Shown: positions 15,639-25,821, counted from the first letter of the stretch. The stretch: DNA of 64,000 nt from Streptomyces sp. NBC_01445 (GCF_035918235.1 NZ_CP109485.1:10369346-10433345); one strand, 5' to 3'. Translations and numbers: made by a program. The notes: generated from the letters alone by a model not told the origin.

Positions 15639-16484
15639 ATGACGGCACATCGTGCGCACTCACCAGATCACCGGGCCGCGTTCGCGCGTCGCCTGCTGCT
15701 CGCGGTCGACGCGAAAGGGTACGGCGCGGCCGATGCGGTGACCCAGCGTCAACTCCAGGAGGGCATCACGCGCCTGGTAGCGGAGGCGGCCGACACCGCC
15801 GGGCTGGAGCGCGCACGATGGGCGACCCAGGAGGGCGGGGACTCCGTGTTCGCCGTGCTGCCCAAGGGGGCCTCCGAACCGGCCCTGGTCGACACCTTCA
15901 TGCGCGCCCTGAACGCGGGGCTGCGCGCCTTCAATCGTGACCGGGTGCGGGAGAGCCGGCTCCGGCTCCGCGCCGCCGTCCACTTCGGCCCGGCCTCCCC
16001 TGCCGCCAACGGGTTCGTCGGCCGGGCCCCGGTGGAGACGGGCCGCATCCTGGACTGCGCCGCCCTGCGCACCGCCCTGGTCCAGGCGCCGGACGCGGAT
16101 CTGGCCGTCGCGGTCTCGGCGGTCGTCTTCCGGGACGTCGTACAGGACGCGCATACGACCATCGCCCCGGAGGCGTTGCGGCGTGTATGGGTCGAGGAGA
16201 AGGAGTACCGAGGGGATGCCTGGATCTGGCTGCCGGACGCCGATGCCCGGCAGTTGGACCTCGAACCGGACCGGCCACGCAAGCGGGCAGAGACGGCTGA
16301 CACCGCCGGGGAGACGGCCGTGGTCCGGGGTGACATCAGCGTCGACGAGGTGGCGGGAGAGGCGGTCTCGGTGCGTACGGACCGCGCCGTGGGCAGCCTC
16401 GAGGGCACCGCCAGGGTCGGCCGGGTGGCCCCCAGCGGCACGGTGATCGGGGTGGACATCCGTACCGCCGGAGGCGAGAAGTGA
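15639..16484 (+). CDS. Nucleotide cyclase-like protein of the Pycsar-like cassette
   Basis: 281 residues from an ATG at 15639. The first 190 residues match the pattern of a divergent class III nucleotide cyclase: first metal Asp in LLLAVDAKGYGA (D24), second in QEGGDSVFAVLP (D68) and a strand RLRAAVHFGPA as in RVGxHxG. It should make a cyclic nucleotide in the cytosol; the base cannot be read. The C-terminal 60 residues are a Gly/Val-rich beta-prone tail (SGTVIGVDI, residues 266-274) similar to a segment in the NTPase downstream. Its stop overlaps that gene (GTGA at 16481-16484). Weaker alternative: a non-catalytic cyclase-homology sensor. Confidence 0.7.
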   Translation: MTAHRAHSPDHRAAFARRLLLAVDAKGYGAADAVTQRQLQEGITRLVAEAADTAGLERARWATQEGGDSVFAVLPKGASEPALVDTFMRALNAGLRAFNRDRVRESRLRLRAAVHFGPASPAANGFVGRAPVETGRILDCAALRTALVQAPDADLAVAVSAVVFRDVVQDAHTTIAPEALRRVWVEEKEYRGDAWIWLPDADARQLDLEPDRPRKRAETADTAGETAVVRGDISVDEVAGEAVSVRTDRAVGSLEGTARVGRVAPSGTVIGVDIRTAGGEK

Positions 16485-19400
16485 CCACCGACCACGGCCG
16501 GGCCGGCCAGGCATTCGAGGACGTGGTCCGGGACCGGACGGGGACGGACTACGTCGAGCGCACGTGGCTGGCCGAGGAGATCGAGCGGGCCCTGGCGTCG
16601 GAGCGCGGCCAGTACGTGCTGGTGACCGGCGAGCCCGGCGCGGGCAAGACCAGCCTGCTCGCCGGAATAGCGCGATCCCGCCCCGACCGGCTGCGCTATT
16701 TCTTCCGGCGGGACAGCCGCACCGCGCTCACCGGCGGGGACATCCAGGCATTCCTGCTGTCCATCGGGCACCAACTCGCCCGGGTGTACCCGGAGATCTT
16801 CGCGCTGGATCGGCTCTCGGTGGTGATCGAGCAGCACATCGAGTCCGTCAAGGTCGAGGGGCGCGTCGTCGGCATCAAGATCGACGACTTGCAGGTGTCG
16901 CCGTTCCAGCTCACCGCGACGCTGGAAGTGCAGCAGCGGATCGGCGATGTGGGCGGGTCCGTCAGCGGCATCGAGATCGGGACGGCGCAGTTGGAGCCCC
17001 GCCTCCTCGATCCGGACAATCTCGCCCACCTCGCGCTGATCGGTCCCGCGCAGGTGCTGGCCGAGCAGGCCCCCGAGGCCAGGATCGTCATCCTGCTCGA
17101 CGCCCTGGACGAGATCGCCGACGAAGACCTGGCGGCACCCAGGGACGGACTGCTGCGCTGGCTGGCCCGCTCTCCCGAACTGCCGGAGAATATCCGGATC
17201 GTCTTGATGTCCCGGCCGCATTCGGGACTGCGGCTGCTCAGGTCGGCCCGGGAGGAGCGCCTCACCGAGGTGGTCATCGACCCCGGATCCGCTCAGGTGG
17301 GGGACGATCTGCGCCAGTACGCGGACCGCGTCCTGGAGAACCCCGCAGTCGTCGCCATGGAACGGGCCCGGGGCCGGCTCGTGGGCCACACCAAGCATCA
17401 CGCCGTCCGCAGGGCGGCCGGGAACTTCCTCTATCTGGCAACGTACGCCCGCGCGCTGAACGCGGCCGCCGCGGAAGGGAGCGACGAGCTGGCCGACCGT
17501 CTGCTCACCTTCAGCGACATACCCGGGAACCTGGTCGGCCTGTACGGCTTCTTCCTGGAACTCGTCCGCGAGGACATCGCCTCGTGGCCAGGCAGCAGGG
17601 CCGGGGCGCCGGACGACTGGGACACGGTGGCGCTGCCGCTCATCGGCGTGCTCACCGTGGCGAGGGAAACCTTGACGGAGGAGCAGCTCGCGGCCCTGTC
17701 CGGGACGCCTCTCCGCGAGGCGCTCGTACGGCAGGTGCTGGGCAGCCTGCGCTGGCTGCTGGACCGGCGCGAGCACCGCATCGGCTTCTTCCACACCTCG
17801 ATCGGTGAATTCCTCACCGCACCCGAGACCCGCGAGAAGCACCCGGAGTGCTGGGTCGACGCCGCCGCCTGGCACCGGCGAATCACACAGCACTACCGGG
17901 ATTCCGCGCCCACCTGGGCGGACGTGGACTGGCCGGCGATGGACCGCTACGGCCTGGCCCACCTCGTGGCGCACCTCCTGAAGTCCGGGCCACCGCTGTC
18001 CGACGACGCCGCCCAAGTGGTCTGCCCCGGACTGCGACGGGCCGCCAGGATCGAGTTCGGGTCCGACGGCCGCTTCCAGGACATGGTCGACCGCATCGCC
18101 CATCAGCTGGCGGACCGCGGCTCCGTGGCCGGGTTATCCACGCTGACCTACCTGGGCGTCGTCCGCCGGCGGGCCACGCGGTCCAGTGACGCGCTGCCGC
18201 CCCGGGTGATCGGGCTGCTGGCCCGTACCGGCCGGCTCAGGGAGGCCCTGGAGCGGGTCGCGGCGATCACGCCGTCGCAGCAGCGGATCACGGCCGTGGA
18301 GGAGATCCTGCGGTACGCACGGCCCGGCCCCGGCGAGCCGTCCACCGCGGAACTGCTGCATCTTCTGGTCGAATGCGCGCTGACCATGCCGAGAAGCGGC
18401 ACCGACCGGGACATCGAGTACGACGCGCACAGCGCGACGCTGCGGGCCGCGAAGCTTCTGGCGCCGCACGACCTCGAGCGGGCGCTGCGCCTGTGGCAGT
18501 ACGCGCAGGACACCGTGCGGCAGCAGTTCCGCACCGATACGGAGCCGGATGAGGTGTTCCGCGCGGCCGCGGCCGCGACACCGGACGTGGCCGCGGCCCG
18601 TGCCCTCGTTGACCGGATCAGCGGCGAGCACTGGGCGGACCACCTGGACCTCGCGGAGCGGGCTGGCGCCGGCGCAGCGGCGCCGGAGCTGCTGCGCGAC
18701 GCCGAGCGCGGGCTGCGGGACGCCCGGCCGCCGGTGCGGCTGACGGCGCTGGCGCGGCTGGCTGCCGCATGGAGCGAACACCGGCCGGAGGCCGCGCGGC
18801 GGCTGCTCGCCGAGGTCCGCGCGGAGGTCTTCGCGGCGGGTGAGCACAAGGAGCTTCCCGGGCAACTGCCCGCGGCGGCCCGCGTGCTGGCGGACGTGGA
18901 CCGCACCACGGCGCGGTGCCTGCTGGCGCGCCTCGACACCGGGTTCGAGCAGGGGGACGCCCTCCCCCTCCTCGACGCCGCCCGCCTCTGGACCCGTTGG
19001 GGGAGCCGGAGCGCGCCCGCGACTGCGTCGACCGGTATCTGGCGGGGATGCCCCACCAGCAATGGGCGGACTTCGACGCCAAGGAGGCCCTCGGCCGAGT
19101 GGATCCGGACGAGGTGATGAACACCGCGGGTCTCATCCACACCCGGGTCGTCGAGCGGGGCAGGCCCGTGGACGCGATCCACAGCCTCCGCTGGGACGCC
19201 GAACTGACCGAGGCCGTCCGCCGCATGGCGGCCCACGACCTCGGGCGGGCGGCGCAGATGGCCTGGAGCGTGCGGGAGACGGCGTGGATCGTCACGGACT
19301 GGTCGTGGCGGGACAAGGCCATAGCCGCCACCGAGGACCCGAAGCGCGAGATCTTCGGGCTCGACCGGCTCTCGGTGCTCGCCGGGATCGGCCATATCCA

Positions 19401-21003
19401 TGCCGAGCGGGGGGAGATGGCCAAGGCGGTCGCGCTCCTCGATGCCGTGCTCAGGGAGGCGGAGAACCCGGACGCGCTCGGCGGGGGCAGGGTCGGCTAC
19501 GCCACGTACGCACGGGTGCCGGCCGGGGCATCCGCGACCGCAGCCGATGCCCCCGGGGCCGCCTCGCAGGCGCTGAACCTGGGGGGAGCCCAGCTCCGGT
19601 TCAACCTGAGCGAGTACTGGGCCGGGCGCGTCCGCAAGCGCTTCTTCCGCACGCCCGCGGACATCGTGCGCGCCGTCGACGTCGAATCGACCAGCCACCT
19701 GGACCGCGTGGTACGGCGCTTCGCGGAGTGCGTCGCCCCACAGGACCTCGCCCGCGCGGGCACGCTCGTCGGGGCCCTCGACGATCCCGGGGAACGAGCG
19801 ATCGGGTACGGGATCCTCCACCGGATCGCCCACGGCCCCGACCGCGTGTCGCACCACGGCCCCGAGGCGGACGCGTTCTCCCAGGACATCGACCGGGCCC
19901 TCGGCGAGCTGCCGCGCTACCGGTGGACCGTCAACGGTGCCGGCGACGAGGAGTGGGGGGCGTGGGTGTACACGCGCCCCGACCACCGGGTCCGTTTCGA
20001 GCTGGCGGTGCGCGCGCTGGGCTGCCGGGAGAAGGACATGACGGCGATAGCGGGGCTGCCCTATCTGGCCCTCGCTCATCAGCACACCCTGGCGGCGTGG
20101 GTGTCCTCCCTCCACGCCACCCTGCTGATCGACGGGCAGCCCGCCATCGACCGGTGCGAGGAGAAGCACCGTCGGAACCTCACGCCGGTCGGCGCCAGGC
20201 GACGCCTCGACCCGGCGGACAGAGAGAAGTTCATCCGCGCCTTCCAGCCGGTGCAGGCCCCGGACTTGACCGACATCCTGGCCCAGAGCGCGGCGGCCGC
20301 GGCCGCCTACCACGAGTACCGGCTGGCCCGCTCCGTCCCCGGTCACGTATCCCGCGTGGCGGACACGCACATCGACGACCCGGTCTACGGCGCGGTCGTC
20401 GACCTCGTCACCCCCGCCCCCGGAGCCCCCCTCAGCCAGGCGTTCGTACGACGGCTGCGGGAACTGCTGGACAAGACCCAGCTCGCGGCGGCGGCCGAAC
20501 TGCTCGCCTACGCCGCGGAGATCCGGCCGGACCAGCGGCATGGGATCAAGGAGCTCGCCGCCGAGACCGCGGCGTGCGCCGGCGACGGCTCCGCGACCGG
20601 CGTGGAGGCGCTGAGCGCCCTGGCGTCCTCTCCCAGCCTCGGCGAACTGGTGGATCCCGTACAGCTGCTGCACGCCACCGACCGCTGCGTCCTTGGCTCT
20701 CCAAGCGAGAGCTGGATCCCCGGCGTCGTCACCGCCCGCCTGTTTCCCGTGCTGCTGGAGCGCGCGCCGGCCGTCGCGCTGCACAGGTTCTACGAGATCG
20801 CCTCAACGAACTGGGGCTTCGCCGCGGGTCTACTGGAACACGCCGCGGAGCTGCTGACCGACGCCCTCGGCGCCGACGCGGCCGCCGCCCTGTGCTCGGC
20901 CGCCGCCCGCGGTCTCGCCTGCACCTCACCGGAGGGCAGCGCACCGGACGTCGTGGACGGGGTCCGGCTGGAGCGGCTCATCGAAGGAAGGCGGCAGCCA
21001 TGA
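16481..21003 (+). CDS. Giant STAND/NACHT-type NTPase with helical-repeat C-terminus, one frameshift
   Basis: Starts at a GTG at 16481. Walker A GEPGAGKTS (residues 50-58), Walker B RIVILLDALDEIAD (201-214, with the DxxDE pattern of NACHT proteins), then a winged-helix region and a long array of Ala/Arg/Leu helical repeats. The frame breaks near 18995-18999: the first frame runs out at 19117, while the second continues as LGEPERARDCVDRYLAGMPH to 21003. One base missing in CCCGTTGGGGG explains it. Restored length is about 1,507 residues. STAND NTPases act as sensors that oligomerise on activation. The break may be a real mutation, a sequencing error or, less likely, programmed slippage. Confidence 0.8.
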
Positions 21004-21944
21004 CACAGTCCGTCGACGCCGCAGTGGCTCAGGCACACGCGGACGTCGTGGCCCTGTTCCGCGACACCCCCGTCACGGATGCCGCCGGGCTCGCGGCGGT
21101 GTGCCGGGCGGCCCGGGACCGGCTCACGGCGATGCCGGTCCCCGACCCGCATGATCCGCATCACTGGGACGCCTACCGGGTGCTCACGCCGACCGTACAG
21201 TCCCTCCTCGGCTACGCGCGCGAGGCTGGCGACCCGAGCGGCGAGGCGGCACGCTTCCGTGCCTTGCTCATCGGCGTGCTCCACTATCTCTACGACTCCC
21301 GCCGGGCGGCAGCCGGTATCCCCTTGGCAGAGCTGGTGCAACGCGACTGGGAGGAGCACCTCGGGGAGACGCACCCGGACACGATCGTGGCGCTGGAACG
21401 GCTCGCCGCCTGCCGGCACGACGGGGAGGGCGCTGAGCAGTCCCGGCCCGTGCTGGAGCGCATCGTCCGGCTGCGGTCACAGAGCCTCGGCGCCGATCAC
21501 CCGGACACCCTCCACTCGCTCTGCAACTTGGGCGTCTGCCTCAACACTCTCGGCGACTACCGAGAGGCCCTCCGGCTGAACTCCGAGACCTTGCAGCGGT
21601 GCGAGCGCCACCTCGGCTCGGACAACTGGACAACCAACCGCGCCATGAACGTCACCGCATCCAGCCTCTTCGGCCTGGGCGAGCACAGCAGCGCACTCTT
21701 CATGTACCGGGCCGTACACCGCTGGCACCTCCAGAGGTCGGGCGCGTCCTCCCTGGACACGCTCGACGCGGCGGCCGACGTCGCCCACACGCTTCACGCC
21801 CTCGGCGACTACGAGGCGGCCCGCACCCTCAACGCCGACCTGCTCCACATCTATGAGCGCACGGCCGGCAAGGACTACCACGGCACGCAACAGACGCGCG
21901 CCCGGCTCACGCAGAACCTCGAGGCACTGCGGCGTGACGCCTAG
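21000..21944 (+). CDS. Tetratricopeptide-repeat protein of the Pycsar-like cassette
   Basis: 314 residues from an ATG at 21000 overlapping the NTPase stop (ATGA). The second half contains TPR units of the kinesin-light-chain/NB-ARC type: HPDTLHSLCNLGVCLNTLGD-YREALRLNSETL and TLDAAADVAHTLHALGDYEA. Such repeats bind other proteins and in NLR-like systems often serve as sensor arms. Encoded as a separate subunit here, it is probably a partner of the giant NTPase. No enzymatic motif is visible. Confidence 0.82.
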   Translation: MTQSVDAAVAQAHADVVALFRDTPVTDAAGLAAVCRAARDRLTAMPVPDPHDPHHWDAYRVLTPTVQSLLGYAREAGDPSGEAARFRALLIGVLHYLYDSRRAAAGIPLAELVQRDWEEHLGETHPDTIVALERLAACRHDGEGAEQSRPVLERIVRLRSQSLGADHPDTLHSLCNLGVCLNTLGDYREALRLNSETLQRCERHLGSDNWTTNRAMNVTASSLFGLGEHSSALFMYRAVHRWHLQRSGASSLDTLDAAADVAHTLHALGDYEAARTLNADLLHIYERTAGKDYHGTQQTRARLTQNLEALRRDA

Positions 21945-22140
21945 GCCGTTTCTGATGGCTCCCGGACGGTGTCACGGAGCCAGATGACGATCGTTGCGAC
22001 GGTCAGGGTGCCGTGGAAGATGTAGTCGCGTTTGTCGTACCTGCCGGCAACCGCGCGGAACTGCTTCCACTTGCTCACGCACCGATCGGCGGCACTGGAT
22101 CTGGTCGAGGGCCGGGGACCAGCCCCCCAACCGAGCTTGT
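21941..22140 (-). pseudogene. IS5-family transposase, C-terminal remnant
   Basis: Leftward frame ending DRCVSKWKQFRAVAGRYDKR then DYIFHGTLTVATIVIWLRD, the typical last 50 residues of IS5-family DDE transposases (E-x-x-x-x-x-K-x-FR...RYDK motif, though the catalytic Glu position reads Asp). Nothing upstream continues the transposase; the DDE core and N-terminus are gone. Confidence 0.75.
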
Positions 22141-22300
22141 CTGCCGCGGTGTTCGCGCTGGTCACTAGACTGACCAATGGTCGCCTTGATGTGCCGCCGC
22201 AGGTGAGCGCGGGTATCACGGCCGGCCGGAGTGGAGCAGATCGCCCCTCCCCCTCATCCGCACCAAGCCAGGAGGGCGACAGTAGTGCGGCGATTGCGAG

Positions 22301-23174
22301 TAAGACGGTGTCCTACATGGTGAGTTTGAGGAGCCGTTTGTAGCAGCAGAGGGCTGCGGCGAGGCCGAGAAAGGCCAGGTGGTTGGCCGGTTGGCGCTCG
22401 TAACGAGGGCTGAGTCTGCGGTAGCCCGTCAGCCACGACATCGTCCGCTCGATCACCCACCTGCGGCGCCCTAATCGTTCGCTGGACTCGACACCCTTGC
22501 GGGCAATGCGGACCCCGATGTGCTTGCCCCAGAGCCATCGCCGCAGGTGCGGGATGTCGTAGGCCTTGTCGGCGTGAAGGCGTTGTGGCTTGAAGTAGCG
22601 TCCGCGGTAGGGGTCATGTCTCGTTTGGTGACCCTCGACCATGGGTTTCAACGCGAGGCTGTCGTGGACGTTGGCGGCGGAGAGACCGACGATGAGGGGC
22701 AGTCCGTTCGCGTCCGACAGGATGTGCATCTTGGAACCCGGCTTGCCCCGGTCCACGGGGCTCGGACCTGCGTGTTCGCCCCCTCTTTTACCCGCACGTG
22801 CGCGGAGTCCAGCACGACACGGGAGACATCGACGAGGCCGGCATCGTCCAGCCGATGCACAACTGCCTCGTGCAGCCGACCCCACACACCGGCTCTCGAC
22901 CAGATCATGAACCGCCGGTGCACCGTCGACTTCGACACCCCAAAACAGGGCGGCAACGCCCGCCAGGCGCAACCGCTGACCAGTACGTAGATGATCGCGG
23001 CGAACAGCGTCTCATCAGGCGTGTTCTGCCTTCCGCCACCCTGCGGCCGCACCCGATCCGCCGGAATCAACGGCCTGGCGATCTCCCACAACCCGTCCGG
23101 AACAATCCAACTCCACGTCCCCTGACCCATGTTGAGGAGCACTACCCAGCCTCACCACGTAGGACACCGTCTTA
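22301..23174 (-). mobile_element. Complete IS5-family (IS427-like) insertion sequence
   Basis: 874 bp between 24-base inverted repeats: TAAGACGGTGTCCTACATGG at 22301 and its complement ending at 23174, one mismatch. It carries a two-frame transposase on the minus strand. Insertion has removed or displaced the 5' part of a lanthipeptide dehydratase gene whose 3' end lies at 23420-23701. Confidence 0.88.
22313..23142 (-). CDS. IS5-family transposase, two overlapping frames (OrfA/OrfB)
   Basis: OrfA runs from an ATG at 23142 (MLLNMGQGTWSWIVPDGLWE, then an HTH-rich DUF4096-like domain) and OrfB continues in the -1 frame to 22313 with KMHILSDANGLPLIVGLSAA and the C-terminal RRRWVIERTMSWLTGYRRLS (catalytic Glu). 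The frames meet at a GTAAAAGAGG stretch, a plausible -1 slippery site, after the first Asp (VLDSAHVRVK). Fusion by frameshifting would give the full DDE enzyme. Both frames are otherwise open. Confidence 0.85.
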
Positions 23175-23319
23175 GCTGTCTGTTCCACCCCACCGGGTCG
23201 GCCAACGCCAGGGTTCACCGCTGGCAGCAGCAGGACGCAGGCGCGCTCTCGCCGTACTCCACTGAGGCGTCAAGGGCACCCGGGACATTCCGGCGCTGCC
23301 TGCGCTGCAGGACGTGACA

Positions 23320-23347
23320 GGGCTCGTGGGAGGCATCCCACGAGCCC
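23320..23347 (+). terminator. Strong hairpin, likely terminator
   Basis: Perfect 12-bp stem GGGCTCGTGGGA / TCCCACGAGCCC with a four-base loop (GGCA). It lies in the gene-free stretch 23175-23419 between the IS5 copy and the dehydratase remnant. No T-run follows, usual for high-GC actinobacteria. Confidence 0.55.
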
Positions 23348-23419
23348 GGTCTGCGTGATCAGTTCAGCCGCTGAGGCGGTGGCGAGGCCCCCAGTCGAAC
23401 TCGAGATCGCCAGGACGAC

Positions 23420-23701
23420 GTCCTCCAGCGCCCCCTCCCACTGGCCCCTCACTGGCCGGCCGTCTTCGAGGACACCGGACGCACCCTCGCTGACCTTGCC
23501 TGCCACGGACAGCTCACCTGGGGACTGCGGGCTGTCCTCACTGACCATCTGCTGTTCGCCTTCAACCGGCTCGGCATCTCTGCGGCCCATCAGAACGTCC
23601 TGGCGACCTCTGGCAGCCGCGTGATCTTCCACCGGGAGCTCATACCCGACCAGGCCCCGCGAAGCAGCCGAACTGACTCCGGGACCCCACTACTGTCGTG
23701 A
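23420..23701 (+). pseudogene. Lanthipeptide dehydratase / thiopeptide-type biosynthesis domain, C-terminal remnant
   Basis: The frame reads HWPAVFEDTGRTLADLACHG then LTDHLLFAFNRLGISAAHQN and ends PLLS. The phrase L-x-x-H-x-LFAFNR-x-G is characteristic of the SpaB C-terminal (thiopeptide-type bacteriocin biosynthesis) domain. About 90 residues remain; the rest, including the dehydratase core, is missing upstream, where the IS5 copy sits. Its stop overlaps the GTG of the methyltransferase gene, showing that the two were once coupled. Confidence 0.65.
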
Positions 23702-24927
23702 CAGTGACCATGCACTCCACCGACGCCCCGGCCCGCGATGCGCAGGAACTGCGCGAGGTCCTCATCGCCAAGATCGACAGCCTCGGCAGCTTCCGCACCA
23801 GCCGGGTCAAGGACGCCTTCCGCACCGTGCCCCGGCACGTCTTCCTGCCCGATGTGGACCTGGAGACGGCGTACGCGCCCAAGCCGGTAGTCACCAAGCG
23901 CGCCGAGGACGGCACCGCCGTCTCCTCCGCGTCAAGTCCCAACATCGTGGCCAAGATGCTCGAGCAGCTCGACGTCCGCCCCGGCCACCGCGTCCTGGAG
24001 ATCGGCGCGGCCACCGGCATCAACGCAGCCCTGATCGCCGAACTGGCCGGGCCGAGCGGTTCGGTGGTCACCATCGAACTCGACGAGGACCTCGCCCAGC
24101 GCGCCCGCACCGGCCTGGCCGCCGCCGGATACGACCAGGTCGAGGTGGTCTGCGGCGACGGTGCCCTCGGCGACCCGAACGGCACCGCATTCGACAGGAT
24201 CATCGTCACCGCGGGCGCCTGGGACATCTCCACCGCCTGGTGGACCCAGCTCGCCCCCGGCGGACGCATCGTCGTACCCCTGCGCCTCCACGGCAGCGGC
24301 CTGACCCGCTCGCTCGCCTTCGACCACACCGACGACGGGCTGATGGTCAGCACCAACGCTGTCGTGTGCGGATTCGTGCCGATGCGTGGCGCCGCCGAAA
24401 TGGGCGAACGCCACGTCCGCCTCGCCGACGACGTCATCCTCAAGCTCGATGCCGACGACTTTCCCGACGAGCCCGCCCTCGCCCAGGCCCTCACTCACCC
24501 CGCCCATGAGCAGTGGACCGGCATCCAGGTCCGTCACAACGAACCCGCCGCCCACCTCGACCTCTGGCTCGCCACCATGAACAGCGGCCTTAGCTTCGGC
24601 CGGCTGTCCACCGGCTCCTCCGCCCGCACCCTCGGCCTGGCCGACCCCGCCCTGCGGTGGGCCGGGGCGGGCCTGTACAACGGCGGAACCCTCGCCTACG
24701 TGACCGCCCGCCCGGCTGGCGAGAACGCCAACGAGCTCGGCCTCATCGCGCACGGCCCGGACAGCAGCAAACTCCTCGGCCAGGTCAACGACCTCCTTCG
24801 CCGCTGGAGCCAGGAGAGGCCCGAGCAGCCCGTCGTCACCGCTTACCCCGCAACCACCCCCGACGCCCGGCTCGCCGCCGGTGTCCACGTCACCCGGCCC
24901 GAAACCCGCCTGACTGTCGGCTGGTGA
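23698..24927 (+). CDS. FxLD-system methyltransferase (PIMT-like)
   Basis: 409 residues from a GTG at 23698. The N-terminal 220 residues are a protein-L-isoaspartate methyltransferase fold: VPRHVFLP, then SAM motif I HRVLEIGAATGINAALIAEL, motif II VEVVCGDGALG and LAPGGRIVVPLRL. The 190-residue C-terminal part matches the extension of the methyltransferases that accompany FxLD lanthipeptides, which convert Asp residues in the peptide. The gene looks intact, but the dehydratase is truncated and no precursor or cyclase is visible, so it is an orphan of a dead cluster. Confidence 0.82.
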   Translation: MTVTMHSTDAPARDAQELREVLIAKIDSLGSFRTSRVKDAFRTVPRHVFLPDVDLETAYAPKPVVTKRAEDGTAVSSASSPNIVAKMLEQLDVRPGHRVLEIGAATGINAALIAELAGPSGSVVTIELDEDLAQRARTGLAAAGYDQVEVVCGDGALGDPNGTAFDRIIVTAGAWDISTAWWTQLAPGGRIVVPLRLHGSGLTRSLAFDHTDDGLMVSTNAVVCGFVPMRGAAEMGERHVRLADDVILKLDADDFPDEPALAQALTHPAHEQWTGIQVRHNEPAAHLDLWLATMNSGLSFGRLSTGSSARTLGLADPALRWAGAGLYNGGTLAYVTARPAGENANELGLIAHGPDSSKLLGQVNDLLRRWSQERPEQPVVTAYPATTPDARLAAGVHVTRPETRLTVGW

Positions 24928-25666
24928 CGCCCTGAACGTTCGGTGCGGTGGCGGCGGGCTGGATGACGTGTGGGCCGAACCGGGCGCGGGCTGCATCGGA
25001 GGCTGCCTCCAGCTTGCGGGCCTTGTCATCGTGGTCGTCGAACAGGAGTTGGTGGTGCACACCGTCTGCAAGGCCGAGCTGGTCGGCGCGCAGGGAGAGT
25101 TGGCGGACGCGTGCCCGCTCGAGTCCGAGTCTCGTGTAGAGGTCGTAGGCGAGGGTGGAGAGGGCTGGGGTGTGGTGGGTGGGTTCGGGCAGGGTGCGGC
25201 TGCGGGTGGTGTGGGTGCGGTCGGCGTAGCGCACGGTGAGTGTCAGTCCCCGGCAGACCTCGCCTGTTGTGCGCAGGCGGGCGCCGAGCTCGTCAGCCAG
25301 GGCGAGCAGCTCCCGGCGGTGGGCGACCGGATCTAGCTCGTCAGCCTCGAAGGTGTGACTGGTACTGGTGGACCGGACCAGGGCCGTGCGTCGGACCGGC
25401 CTGTCGTCCAAGCCGTGGGCGCGGGCGTGCAGCTCGCGGGCGGCGTGCGCACCGAGCAGCCGGATGAGGGGGCCAGCGGGAGTGTCGGCAAGCTGCCCGA
25501 TGGTGCTGATCCCATACCGGTTCAGGGTTTTGGCGGTCGCGGGTCCGATGCCGGGAAGCGCGGCGAGAGGCCGCAGCCGCAGGAACGCGGCCACTGACGC
25601 GTCGTCATCGGCGATGACGGTGATGTGACCGAACGGGGTGGCGGCTGCCGCCATGGCGGAGATGAG
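24890..25666 (-). pseudogene. Y-family DNA polymerase, 3' half (split gene)
   Basis: 258 codons starting at the sequence LISAMAAAATPFGHITVIAD and ending at 24890. It contains the helix-hairpin-helix ALPGIGPATAKTLNRYGIST and the little-finger domain (GLTLTVRYADRTHTTRSRTL) of DinB/ImuB-type polymerases, but not the N-terminal catalytic part. The missing half is at 38403-38726 in the same orientation, and the two join in frame. The 3' end overlaps the convergent methyltransferase gene. Confidence 0.85.
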
Positions 25667-25752
25667 CGAACTGGAGTGGCGACGGGTTCCTCGCAAGTCC
25701 CATCGGGAGCGTTCGGACAGTTCGTGCTGCACAAGGGGGTAGGACCGCGCCC

Positions 25753-25819
25753 CACTCGAATGAGTGAAGATGTGCCAGTAACTCGCAGATTTCAGGAGTC
25801 AGTTCCCTAAATTGCGAGT
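25753..25819. promoter_or_regulatory. Inverted repeats before the recombinase gene
   Basis: CACTCGAATGAGTG (25753-25766) is a perfect 5-bp-stem palindrome. ACTCGCAGATTT (25781-25792) and AAATTGCGAGT (25809-25819) form an 11-base imperfect inverted repeat ending three bases before the recombinase GTG. Either could bind the recombinase or the HTH protein encoded next; a role as crossover or accessory site is possible. Confidence 0.4.
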
Positions 25820-25821
25820 CC

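Noticed and set aside
15749..18103. 784-codon open frame on the minus strand
   Set aside because: Antisense of the cyclase-like and NTPase genes; it covers both in shadow frame, lacks a ribosome site and has no protein-like motif.
18148..20784. 878-codon open frame on the minus strand
   Set aside because: Antisense of the STAND NTPase, open only because of the high GC content at third codon positions.
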